Assembly: GCA_002314445.1 (NCBI GenBank)
Contig: DCFX01000021.1
Location: 1-14,320, forward strand
Source: Treponema sp. UBA1793
GTDB lineage: Bacteria > Spirochaetota > Spirochaetia > Treponematales > Treponemataceae
Length of the DNA: 14,320 nt
Direction of reading: 5' to 3'
The position numbers were made by a program, and so were the translations under genes. Positions 1 through 6,086 of this stretch are shown piece after piece. Under the pieces are notes generated by a model. It made no database searches, was not told the origin of the DNA, and worked only from the letters and a program-made list of their open reading frames with translations. The stretch's first letter is position 1; each line of letters starts with the position of its first letter.

Positions 1-587
1 TTTCGTTCAGCAGGTTTCTCTCGTCTCTTGCCGCACGGTGCTCTCAACAGCTCAATTATGCGGAATGTGCCCGCGACGCGGAAATTTCAGAGCCGACTGC
101 TAAAAGCTGGGTAAACGTACTTATCTCTCTCGGCATTGTTTTTCTGGTACAGCCTTATTATTCAAACGCACTGAAACGGATTACAAAAACACCAAAACTG
201 TATTTTCATGACTGCGGTCTTATCGCGTGGCTGTGCAAGTGGCTTTCCCCTGCAACACTGGAAGCAGGAGCCATGAACGGAGCATTTATGGAAAATTTCG
301 TCGTTTCCGAAATATGGAAATCATATGCAAACAATCTGCGAGAACCACCGGTGTGGTATTACCGCGACAAGGAAAGACACGAAATAGATCTGCTCATTGA
401 AGAAAACGGAAAACTGCATCCGGTCGAAATAAAGAAAGCAGCTTCCCCATCGCGTGATATGACTGCATCGTTCAGTATACTTGACAAACTTGCGCTTCCC
501 CGCGGCAACGGAGCAATCGTGTGTCTTGCCGACAAACCTGTTCCTCTTGACAGGGAGAATACGGTTATACCTCTCGGGTTGTTGTGA
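1..587 (+). CDS. ATPase of the AAA_14/DUF4143 family, C-terminal part (5' end outside window)
   Basis: The reading frame is open from base 3 to the TGA at 585-587, so this is the 3' end of a longer gene. The first ATG inside it (273) is internal. The visible ~194 residues match the C-terminal DUF4143 half of AAA_14 ATPases: an FLSSLAARCSQQLNY segment and an EISEPTAKSWVNVL helix-turn-helix-like stretch, then KLYFHDCGLIAWL, then a restriction-endonuclease-like end with a basic RHEIDLLIEENG strand and the motif HPVEIKKA. Family members usually have about 400 residues, with the Walker ATPase half at the N-terminus, which is not visible here. The cellular role is poorly known; DNA-related functions are suspected because of the nuclease-like fold. 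It converges on the oxidoreductase gene with about 70 bp between the stop codons, and I see no terminator there. The assignment is by remembered family pattern. Confidence 0.8.
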   Translation, partial: SFSRFLSSLAARCSQQLNYAECARDAEISEPTAKSWVNVLISLGIVFLVQPYYSNALKRITKTPKLYFHDCGLIAWLCKWLSPATLEAGAMNGAFMENFVVSEIWKSYANNLREPPVWYYRDKERHEIDLLIEENGKLHPVEIKKAASPSRDMTASFSILDKLALPRGNGAIVCLADKPVPLDRENTVIPLGLL

Positions 588-659
588 ATGAATAAACTGC
601 GTAATATCTGATATATAATTCAACGGTAGTTTTCTCATACTGAAATTGAGAGAGGTTCT

Positions 660-1850
660 TTACCATCTAACCTTCCATCTTTCTTTTAATTGTTCCGGAT
701 TTTCCGCTTCCTTATTTTCAGAGCCCTTCTTTTCTTCATTCCTATCTTTTTCCAGGATTACCTGTTTTTCAAGATATTCTTCAAATTCCTTTTCATTTAC
801 AGGTAGTTTTACCCAATCATCTGTCCAGGCAGAAAGATATGCCGCATTTGAAATTGAAAGTGAATTTATTCCTTCTGTACCATCTGCAATCATTTTTGTA
901 CCATTCAAAACAGACCGTGCAAATGCTTCCAAAACCCGGGGATGCCCTTCCGGAGCCTGCTCTGAAAATTCTTCATAAGTAGTTTGAGGGCTTACAAAGC
1001 CTTCTTTTGCTGTAAAACAGAATTCTCTTTCAGGAACAGCAAGCTTCCACCATTTAAGTTTTCCGTCTTCAATCACAATTTTTCCCTTATCACCGGAAAT
1101 TTCCAGACGATTTGTTCCGGGAGCTTCTCCTGTTGTAGAAATGAATGTGGCAGTTGCACCATTGTCATATTCACCATAAATTGTTACATCATCTTCAACA
1201 CTAATTTTATGATATTTCCCAAATCCGCAGAAAGCTCTTATTTTAGATGGAACGCCAAAAATCCATTGCCATAAATCAAGATTATGTGGTGCCTGATTCA
1301 ACAAAACCCCTCCACCTTCGCCCTTCCAGGTTGCACGCCAGCTTCCTGAATCATAATAAGCCTGAGTTCTGTACCAGTTTGTAATAATCCAAACCAGGCG
1401 TTTAGTTTCGCCCAATTGACCGCTTTGAACAATTTCTCTTGCTTTTGCATATAAGGGATTTGTCCGTTGATTAAACATAATTCCAAACTTCATTCCGGAG
1501 TTTTCTGCGGCTTCATTCATTTCCCGAACCTGTCTGGTATACACACCTGCAGGCTTTTCTGTAATAACATTTATTCCGTGCCTAAACGCTTTAATTGCAA
1601 TTACAGGATGATCATAATGAGGAACTGCTATCAAAACAGAATCCACAAGACCACTATTAAATAATTTTTCTGCATCATCAAAAACAGCAATTTCAGGATA
1701 TTCTTCTGCAATTTTCAATTTTTCCGGATTACTATCAGCAATTGCAGTAATTTTTACAGAAGGGCATTTGCCGCTCATAACATTTCTAAAATGGCCGCTG
1801 CCCATATTTCCCATTCCGATTATTCCAAGCTTTATCTGTTTAGTTTCCAT
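660..1850 (-). CDS. Gfo/Idh/MocA family NAD(P)-dependent oxidoreductase
   Basis: A 396-residue protein. The N-terminal Rossmann fold shows the dinucleotide motif LGIIGMGNMGSGH (residues 8-20) and the family EKP motif (98-100) that contributes the catalytic lysine. The C-terminal substrate domain shows GGGVLLNQAPHNLD (179-192), where His189 fits the usual active-site histidine and Asn185 sits where many relatives have Asp. Members oxidise or reduce sugars, inositols or amino-sugar derivatives; the substrate here cannot be read. The start at 1850 has a GGAAGAA ribosome binding site just upstream. It is the second gene of an operon, 10 bp after the isomerase stop. The last ~45 residues are an unusual highly charged Lys/Glu-rich tail beyond the usual family end, of unknown use. 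Family is confident, substrate unknown. Confidence 0.9.
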   Translation of the reverse strand: METKQIKLGIIGMGNMGSGHFRNVMSGKCPSVKITAIADSNPEKLKIAEEYPEIAVFDDAEKLFNSGLVDSVLIAVPHYDHPVIAIKAFRHGINVITEKPAGVYTRQVREMNEAAENSGMKFGIMFNQRTNPLYAKAREIVQSGQLGETKRLVWIITNWYRTQAYYDSGSWRATWKGEGGGVLLNQAPHNLDLWQWIFGVPSKIRAFCGFGKYHKISVEDDVTIYGEYDNGATATFISTTGEAPGTNRLEISGDKGKIVIEDGKLKWWKLAVPEREFCFTAKEGFVSPQTTYEEFSEQAPEGHPRVLEAFARSVLNGTKMIADGTEGINSLSISNAAYLSAWTDDWVKLPVNEKEFEEYLEKQVILEKDRNEEKKGSENKEAENPEQLKERWKVRW

Positions 1851-1860
1851 AATTTCTTCC

Positions 1861-2685
1861 TTATTTAATTAATTCTCTTAGTGCATTAACTGCGGCATTA
1901 AACGCCTCTGTAGATGATGAATAGCTGTATTGATTTATTTTTGATTTATCTTTGTTTTCAAGATTCTCAAATCCTTTAAACACTGTAAGATGAGGCTCCA
2001 AGGTTAAAACCTGTCCCTTATATTCAGATAATATGTATGGAAGATTTCCGATCCCCTTTCCTGCAGGTACAACAGAACCGTCCCCCATGGCATCCTTTAT
2101 ATGCAGATATTCCACATAAGGAGAAAGCATTTTCCAGGCTTCTTTTGTATCCTGATTACATTGAATAAAATTTGCCGGGTCAAAAACAGCTTTAAGCTCA
2201 GGAATTGCTTTATGAATTTCGAGGCAGCGTTCCGCATTGCTTCCGTATATACCCTTTTCATTTTCATGACATAAGATTATACCGGTTCCTTTTGCAGCTC
2301 CTACAAACTTATTCAATTGTTCAAGAACCTTATCTTTGTATTTTTCTTCTTCCCCTGAAGGCATATAAAAGCTGAACAATCTGAAATGGGTTGCTCCAAG
2401 AATATTTGCAATTTCCAGTGTATGTTTAAACTTTTCAAGGTGTACGTCAAAATTTTCACCAATTCCAATTTTTCCAAAAGGAGAACCGATTGACCACACA
2501 GACAAATTTTCGCTTTCCAAACTGCGGCAGATTTCCTTTGCCTTTTGCTCTGAAATATCAGCAACATTCTGTCCATCTACCCCTCTGATTTCCAGACAGC
2601 TGATTCCATTTTCCTTCATTATTGCAATCTGCTTATATAATTCAGAAGCAGCTTCATCTGCAAACGCAGCTAATTTAAATTCCAT
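1861..2685 (-). CDS. Sugar phosphate isomerase/epimerase (xylose isomerase-like TIM barrel)
   Basis: A 274-residue single-domain TIM barrel of the AP-endonuclease-2/xylose-isomerase-like family. Metal ligands expected for the family are visible: Glu141 in LCHENEKGIYG, Asp169 in AVFDPANF, His195 in YLHIKDA and Glu230 in LTLEPHL. Such enzymes interconvert keto- and aldo-sugars or epimerise sugar derivatives in the cytoplasm, often paired with a Gfo/Idh/MocA dehydrogenase as here. It is the promoter-proximal gene of the two-gene operon; a purine-rich GCAGGGGG stretch lies just upstream of the ATG at 2685. The divergent AraC-type gene is the probable regulator. The pair probably handles a plant- or mucin-derived sugar or inositol compound, which is inference from pairing only. 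Confidence 0.88.
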   Translation of the reverse strand: MEFKLAAFADEAASELYKQIAIMKENGISCLEIRGVDGQNVADISEQKAKEICRSLESENLSVWSIGSPFGKIGIGENFDVHLEKFKHTLEIANILGATHFRLFSFYMPSGEEEKYKDKVLEQLNKFVGAAKGTGIILCHENEKGIYGSNAERCLEIHKAIPELKAVFDPANFIQCNQDTKEAWKMLSPYVEYLHIKDAMGDGSVVPAGKGIGNLPYILSEYKGQVLTLEPHLTVFKGFENLENKDKSKINQYSYSSSTEAFNAAVNALRELIK

Positions 2686-2744
2686 TCTACGCCCCCTGCC
2701 TTTTCAGGCATTGTTTATGTATAGATGATAAAACAGTTTATTAC

Positions 2745-2779
2745 GCAATGGAATTGTCAATTATAGCAATTTATATTGC
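2745..2779. promoter_or_regulatory. Candidate AraC-type operator (direct GCAAT repeats 21 bp apart)
   Basis: GCAAT occurs at 2745 and again at 2766, exactly 21 bp apart, with CAA at the same offset in both half-sites. Spacing near two helical turns is usual for AraC-family half-sites. The second half is also part of a small palindrome GCAAT-TTAT-ATTGC (2766-2779). A perfect minus-strand -10 TATAAT (complement of 2760-2765) lies between the two halves and has no good -35, as expected of an activator-dependent operon promoter. Sequence pattern only. Confidence 0.35.
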
Positions 2780-2804
2780 AAATCAGCGCATTTAGATACA
2801 TAAT
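2776..2804 (+). promoter_or_regulatory. Candidate promoter of the araC-family gene
   Basis: TTGCAA (2776-2781), a 17-bp spacer, then CATAAT (2799-2804), which resembles a sigma-70 promoter. It would start transcription close to 2811, giving a very short leader to the ATG at 2823 with AAGAAG as a weak ribosome binding site. The -35 overlaps the right half of the proposed operator, so self-regulation is plausible. Confidence 0.35.
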
Positions 2805-2822
2805 CAGTAAAAAGAAGATTTT

Positions 2823-3671
2823 ATGGTTTCCGAATACTATTTGAATGATCTTTATATCCGGCACGCTATTGATGAAAAACCTGATGACAGACACTTTACC
2901 ATGCACATTCATCTGCCTTTTGAGATTTATTTTTTTGTAAGCGGAAATGTGGAATATCTCGTGGAAGGTTCAAAATATCCACTTAAATACGGAAGTGTTA
3001 TGATTATGAATTCTATAGAATCACACCGTCCAAAAATTCTTGGTCCTCAACAATATGAACGTTTCGTTGTAAATTTTCCCGTTTCATTTCTTAATAAATT
3101 TGATGAAAACAATCTGCTGGCAAAACCTTTTACAGATCGTCAGTATGGAAAGGGAAATCTTATAAAACTGACAGAATCTGATGCAGCACTTTTTGAAAAA
3201 CTTTTTAAAGAAATGCTGTATCGGGAAAAAAATGTGGAAGAAAAGAAAATCACGGTTTGCACTCATTTACTCACCATGCTGGATATTATAAATCAGCTTT
3301 ATATTACAAGAACAATAATTGAACACAACTCCCCGGATTTAATGGAACGAATTATTTATTATGTGAACTGTCATCTTTTTGATGAAAATCTGACAGTTCC
3401 TCTTTTAGCAGAGCAGTTTTGTTTAAGCACCTCTCAATTCACAAGAATATTCCGGCAGGGAACAGGAGTTTCTCCCTGGGAATATGTAATTAGAAAAAGA
3501 CTGACATCCGCAAGAGAAAAGATTGCTTCAGGAATATCAGCTCAACAAGCCAGTGAACTTTGTGGATTTGGAGATTATTCATCATTTTACCGAGCCTATG
3601 TAAAATATTTTGGTAAGGCACCAAAAATTGCGAAAACTACACTATACAAAGAAGATTTTAACAGGTGTTAG
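2823..3671 (+). CDS. AraC/XylS-family transcriptional regulator
   Basis: A 282-residue cytoplasmic regulator. Residues 20-90 form a cupin-type ligand-binding domain (HFTMHIHLPFEIYFFVSG, then VEYLVEG). The C-terminal ~95 residues are the double helix-turn-helix DNA-binding domain, with VPLLAEQFCLSTSQFTRIF (192-210) as the first HTH and the signature GFGDYSSFYRAYVKYFGKAP (248-267) as the second. It is transcribed away from the isomerase-oxidoreductase operon and probably controls it in response to a sugar bound by the cupin. The stop codon TAG (3669-3671) sits on the edge of an RHS fragment whose sequence resembles the bases from about 3666 on, so the last one or two residues may have been reshaped by that rearrangement; the domain itself is complete. 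Confidence 0.9.
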   Translation: MVSEYYLNDLYIRHAIDEKPDDRHFTMHIHLPFEIYFFVSGNVEYLVEGSKYPLKYGSVMIMNSIESHRPKILGPQQYERFVVNFPVSFLNKFDENNLLAKPFTDRQYGKGNLIKLTESDAALFEKLFKEMLYREKNVEEKKITVCTHLLTMLDIINQLYITRTIIEHNSPDLMERIIYYVNCHLFDENLTVPLLAEQFCLSTSQFTRIFRQGTGVSPWEYVIRKRLTSAREKIASGISAQQASELCGFGDYSSFYRAYVKYFGKAPKIAKTTLYKEDFNRC

Positions 3672-3776
3672 ATAAATCGTATTCATACTCCCAAAGTTCA
3701 CTTTTATCTGCCACCCACTCATACTCAGAGCCGTTCCGCGAGAAAGCATATCCCAGTTCTTATCGTAGTTGAACTG
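3666..3776 (-). pseudogene. RHS backbone fragment
   Basis: On the minus strand this reads QFNYDKNWDMLSR, then, one frame off, NGSEYEWVADKSELWEYEYD. It matches the RHS stretch QFNYDKNGNMLSRG to ELWEYEYDLS of the larger RHS genes in this window (8276-8395 and 12890-13010). The codons for the GTDGTW segment are missing and the frame is broken at that point, so it cannot be expressed as an RHS protein. The left end abuts the araC stop codon; the right end is fused to a hairpin repeat. Confidence 0.85.
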
Positions 3777-3830
3777 TAGTGCAGTTCTGCTTCCCGCGTT
3801 TTGCAGCCTGCATCTGCAAAACACACAAAA
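3771..3830 (-). repeat. Cassette-boundary hairpin element, copy A (partial)
   Basis: Two hairpins in series: GAACTG/CAGTTC (3771-3787) and GTTTTGCAG/CTGCAAAAC (about 3798-3822). The same pair occurs at 5183, 8638 and 10792. Here the first hairpin shares its CAGTTC with the RHS code for Gln-Phe, so element and RHS are fused at a six-base common sequence. Copy A lacks the downstream CCGCC/GGCGG part of the full copies and continues into a different hairpin. Confidence 0.75.
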
Positions 3831-3846
3831 GGTATTGCAGTCGGGA

Positions 3847-3886
3847 TTTAATACCCTTCATACGCCCCAAGGGGCGGGGTATTAAA
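3847..3886. repeat. Nested double inverted repeat
   Basis: A perfect outer stem TTTAATACCC (3847-3856) with GGGTATTAAA (3877-3886) encloses an inner perfect stem CGCCCC (3863-3868) and GGGGCG (3871-3876), with a TTCATA bulge on one side. The bulge and GC-hairpin arrangement resembles the CTCATA followed by CCGCC/GGCGG in the full boundary elements, so it may be a variant third hairpin. There is no T-run after it, so it is not an ordinary terminator. Confidence 0.65.
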
Positions 3887-3937
3887 CCCTCCGCACGAAT
3901 AAAACTGATGCGGCATTCACAACAGTCTTTAAAACCT

Positions 3938-4033
3938 TTTCTACTCCCTCTTTGAAAATCTGCTCTAGTAAAATCAGAATCAGTTCCTTCCCCTGAAAGA
4001 ATTTCAAACCATGCATGATTATCATCAACAAAA
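3938..4033 (-). pseudogene. Fragment of a secreted immunity-protein gene (second copy of 6699-7184)
   Basis: The minus strand reads VDDNHAWFEILSGEGTD, then SDFTRADFQ, almost the same as VDDDHAWFEIISGEGTD and PDFTKADFQ near the C-terminus of the immunity protein at 6699-7184. DNA similarity runs from about 3938 to 4033 and stops sharply. Only about 30 codons remain, with no signal peptide or start. It shows that the cassette type at 6699-8700 once existed, or was copied, at this position too. Confidence 0.8.
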
Positions 4034-4109
4034 AGGCAGAAATCATCAAGCTGAATCCGGAAGAAAAGATATGCCACACTGTCAAAACAGGTCTGCGTTA
4101 CGAAATGTA

Positions 4110-4139
4110 TTGACAAACACGTATAGCACGTATTATATT
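4110..4139 (+). promoter_or_regulatory. hicAB promoter with candidate HicB operator
   Basis: A perfect -35 TTGACA (4110-4115) and a -10 TATATT (4134-4139, 18-bp spacer) or TTATAT (4133-4138, 17-bp spacer). The predicted start lies at about 4145-4147, at or next to the hicA ATG (4146), so the hicA mRNA may be leaderless; indeed no ribosome binding site is seen before hicA. Between -35 and -10, CACGTA occurs twice with a 9-bp period (4119 and 4128), a good site for the ribbon-helix-helix of HicB to repress. Promoter elements are seen directly; repression is inferred from family behaviour. Confidence 0.65.
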
Positions 4140-4145
4140 CCATGT

Positions 4146-4322
4146 ATGAAAGACAAGGACCTGTTGAAACTGCTGATTCAAAACGGCTGGACTGAAAAAC
4201 GTGTACACGGCAGCCACCATATTCTTGAAAAGAACGGACAGGTCGAAACAGTTCCCGTTCACGGAAAGGATGTTCCGGCAGGACTGTTGAACGCAATTCT
4301 AAAACGTACAGGCTTAAAATAA
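4146..4322 (+). CDS. hicA: HicA-family mRNA interferase toxin
   Basis: 58 residues, the normal size of HicA, which is a small dsRBD-like protein that binds and cleaves mRNA and stops translation. The family motif GSHHIL is present at residues 22-27 with the catalytic histidine (His24), and the typical C-terminal VPVHGKDVPAGLLNAILKR (37-54) follows. The ATG at 4146 is chosen because it gives the standard N-terminus KDLLKLLIQNGW; an upstream ATG in frame (4011) would add unrelated residues that overlap debris of another gene. It is the first gene of an operon with hicB. It lies within RHS debris and on the opposite strand to it, so it probably arrived separately. Confidence 0.92.
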   Translation: MKDKDLLKLLIQNGWTEKRVHGSHHILEKNGQVETVPVHGKDVPAGLLNAILKRTGLK

Positions 4323-4332
4323 GGAGGTGCAA

Positions 4333-4710
4333 ATGAAATATACCTATCCCGCAGTTTTTCATAAAGAAGAAGGTGCTCTCTGGTGTGAATTTCCGGATCT
4401 TCCCGGATGCCAGACATTCGGTGATACCATTACAGAAACTATGGAAAATGCACAGGAAGCACTTGCAGGATATCTGCTCACTCTGATAGACGAGAAAAAA
4501 GATTTTGCCCGTCCGTCCGATATAACCCAGATTAAGACCGACAAAGACTCATTCACAAGCCTCGTAATATGTACTATACCGGAAAAGGTCAAATCTGTAA
4601 AAAAGACGCTTACCATACCTGCATGGCTGAATGCAAAAGCAGAAGCAGCCGGCATAAATTACAGCCAGCTGCTGCAGGAAGCCATAAAGCAGAATATAGG
4701 TATTGCATAA
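4333..4710 (+). CDS. hicB: HicB-family antitoxin
   Basis: 125 residues. The N-terminal half is the HicB partial RNase-H-like fold (YPAVFHKEEGALWCEF, then PDLPGCQTFGDT), which blocks the HicA active site. The C-terminal half (KTLTIPAWLNAKAEAAGINY, then SQLLQEAIKQ) is a ribbon-helix-helix for DNA binding and autorepression. The start at 4333 is preferred over a GTG at 4327 because a perfect AAGGAGG (4321-4327) lies five bases upstream of the ATG; this ribosome binding site overlaps the hicA stop codon, coupling the two genes. It contrasts with hicA, which has no visible ribosome binding site, favouring antitoxin excess. Confidence 0.92.
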   Translation: MKYTYPAVFHKEEGALWCEFPDLPGCQTFGDTITETMENAQEALAGYLLTLIDEKKDFARPSDITQIKTDKDSFTSLVICTIPEKVKSVKKTLTIPAWLNAKAEAAGINYSQLLQEAIKQNIGIA

Positions 4711-4745
4711 CTGAACAAAACTACTGCCGTGAGTAGTAACAAAAA

Positions 4746-4773
4746 GGCCGCAGGATAATCTGCGGCCTTTTTT
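4746..4773. terminator. Bidirectional Rho-independent terminator
   Basis: Stem GGCCGCAG (4746-4753), six-base loop, CTGCGGCC (4760-4767), followed by six T and preceded by five A, so it can end transcription from both sides. It lies 35 bp after hicB. On the minus strand it directly follows the TGA of the broken RHS reading frame at 4773. Confidence 0.9.
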
Positions 4774-5180
4774 CATTCTACGACCAGCCCTCCTGAAAAA
4801 GAGAACAGGCTGCCCTGTGATGAATGGTCATGAAATAGCCCGGCATTCACACCAAGTGGTCCGTGTGGTGATAATACGTCGCATCTTCCCCGTCCGTTCC
4901 CGCGGGAAAGCATATTCTCGTTCTTATCGTAGTTGAACTGCCATGGTCCGCGAGTCTTTATCAAATCGCTGTTTGCATAATACGCAAGCGTTATGTTCCC
5001 TGTGGATGCTCCGCCTTCGTATTTTGTCTCTGTTAATCTGTTGCCTCTCGCGTCGAATGTCCACGAGATGTCTTCACCGTCTGCGCTGTAGTACACTTCC
5101 ACCAGCTGCGCAGGCGTTCCGCTCACGGTCGAGTTGTCTATCGGTTTGTATGCTTTATCGCGTTCATCGTACGTACAGTG
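4773..5180 (-). pseudogene. RHS fragment with internal deletion
   Basis: From 5180 down to about 4890 the minus strand encodes the RHS stretch TYDERDKAYKPIDNSTV, GTPAQLVEVYYSADGEDISW and on to WQFNYDKNENMLSRG. It then jumps, in a changed frame, to the DATYYHHTDHL codons that normally lie about 100 residues further on, and RHS similarity ends at about 4850. Compared with 8035-8343 some 305 bp are missing; CCCG is common to both sides of the junction (about 4888-4893), and an extra C breaks the frame. The remaining frame runs on through NAGLFHDHSSQGSLFSFSGG, which I do not recognise, and stops at the terminator. There is no ATG, only a GTG at 5126. Confidence 0.82.
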
Positions 5181-5340
5181 CGCCGCAGAACTGCATAGCA
5201 GTTCTGCTTCACGAGTTTTGCAGTCTGCGTCTGCAAAACTCGACTTGCTGCTTTCTGGTTTCTTCTGGATCCTTTTCGCACTTCGGGCAAGGCCCTCATA
5301 CCGCCTTACGGCGGTACTCCAATCCTTGACGCGGTTCTCA
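5181..5340 (-). repeat. Cassette-boundary hairpin element, copy B (full length)
   Basis: It lies directly at the 5' edge of the RHS fragment. Three hairpins: GCAGAACTG/CAGTTCTGC (5185-5206), GTTTTGCAG/CTGCAAAAC (about 5215-5239) and ACCGCC/GGCGGT (about 5300-5315). The minus strand is open through the whole element in the RHS frame and reads WSTAVRRYEGLARSAKR, then QKKPE, FADADCKTREAEL and SSAAH, ending in a stop just beyond its far end. The same coding phase and wording recur in copy D. Confidence 0.85.
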
Positions 5341-5489
5341 TTTCAAGACTTCACCTTTGGGCGAAGATGAATCACTCAATTCTTTGCTTACAGCCCTGTC
5401 ATATCGGGATTGTGACATTTGTTCATATCTTGCAAAAAAACGTTCAGTTACAATGTTATATCTAGACAAACAGCATCAAGAAAAAACAC
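5341..5489. other. Interval without recognisable feature
   Basis: About 150 bp between the far end of boundary element B and the SUKH gene stop. I see no hairpin, promoter or coding remnant in either strand that I can support. Confidence 0.5.
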
Positions 5490-5964
5490 TTAAACAAACA
5501 GAGATGTTAGCAATTCCGAATATGAAGAAAAAATCAAAGAAGCTTCTTCATATTCAGGTTCTCTCCCCGTTACAATACCACTACAATGTCTTCCCTCAAA
5601 TTCAAGTGCAGCATATGAATAACCATCAGCAACAGAAATCAAAACAGGTAGATGTTTTTTCCAAAAACTTTCAACTTGGCTACTAATTTTTGGCTGCAAG
5701 CAAAGATTCCTTCTCAAATTCATTCCATGAGAAAGCAACTTCCGATATTCCACTGTAGTCTGTTGAAGTCAAAAGCATTATAGTAATCTCGGAATTTGTA
5801 CAACTTTTCACTAGTGAACAAAATTCTAAAAAGTCTGCCGGCAATTCTGGAAATCTTTCTCGAATAATCTCATTAAATGCTGGGGTAGAACAAGGATTAT
5901 TCAATGTAATTAACCATCCCGCATTTTTCAGACCATCGATCAATTTCTCAATATTTCTACTCAT
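5490..5964 (-). pseudogene. SMI1/KNR4 (SUKH) immunity protein, frameshifted
   Basis: The ATG at 5964 follows AGGTGAT. The first frame gives FNEIIRERFPELPADFLEFC, then TIMLLTSTDYSG, AFSWNEFEKESLLAAKN and a stop at 5683. The next frame continues without loss as KISSQVESFWKKHLPVLISV, then ADGYSYAALEFEG, GIVTGREPEYEEA and SSYSELLTSLFV to 5490. Deleting one A from the A5 run in GCCAAAAATT (about 5687-5691) restores a single ~157-residue protein, the usual SUKH length. SUKH proteins neutralise many different nuclease and other polymorphic toxins in the cytoplasm. It sits directly behind a toxin-tip remnant, the standard position for an immunity gene. The frameshift may be a true mutation or a homopolymer sequencing error. 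Confidence 0.82.
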
Positions 5965-5972
5965 CTTATCAC

Positions 5973-6038
5973 CTATTGATCCTTAATTGCATTGATAATC
6001 TCCCTCTGTAATCTTGTGGCCTCTGTATGTTCGGGATT
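5973..6038 (-). pseudogene. Terminal 21 codons of a polymorphic toxin
   Basis: The minus strand reads NPEHTEATRLQREI and then INAIKDQ before a TAG that lies 8 bp upstream of the SUKH start. The word NPEHTEA with an arginine/glutamine-rich helix after it resembles the ends of nuclease-type toxin tips, from memory. An in-frame TAG directly precedes it, so nothing of the toxin body remains. Position just before an immunity gene supports the reading. Confidence 0.5.
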
Positions 6039-6086
6039 CTACATTCTATTTCCGACATGCTATAATTAACACAGATTATATCTCGC

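Noticed and set aside
4015..4113. Short plus-strand frame (AEIIKLNPEEKICHTVKTGL) before hicA
   Set aside because: Its first part is antisense to the immunity-gene fragment and the rest is too short to place; it may be a remnant but I cannot support a gene.
5357..5686. Plus-strand 109-residue frame
   Set aside because: It is antisense to the well-conserved SUKH code and has no recognisable motif.
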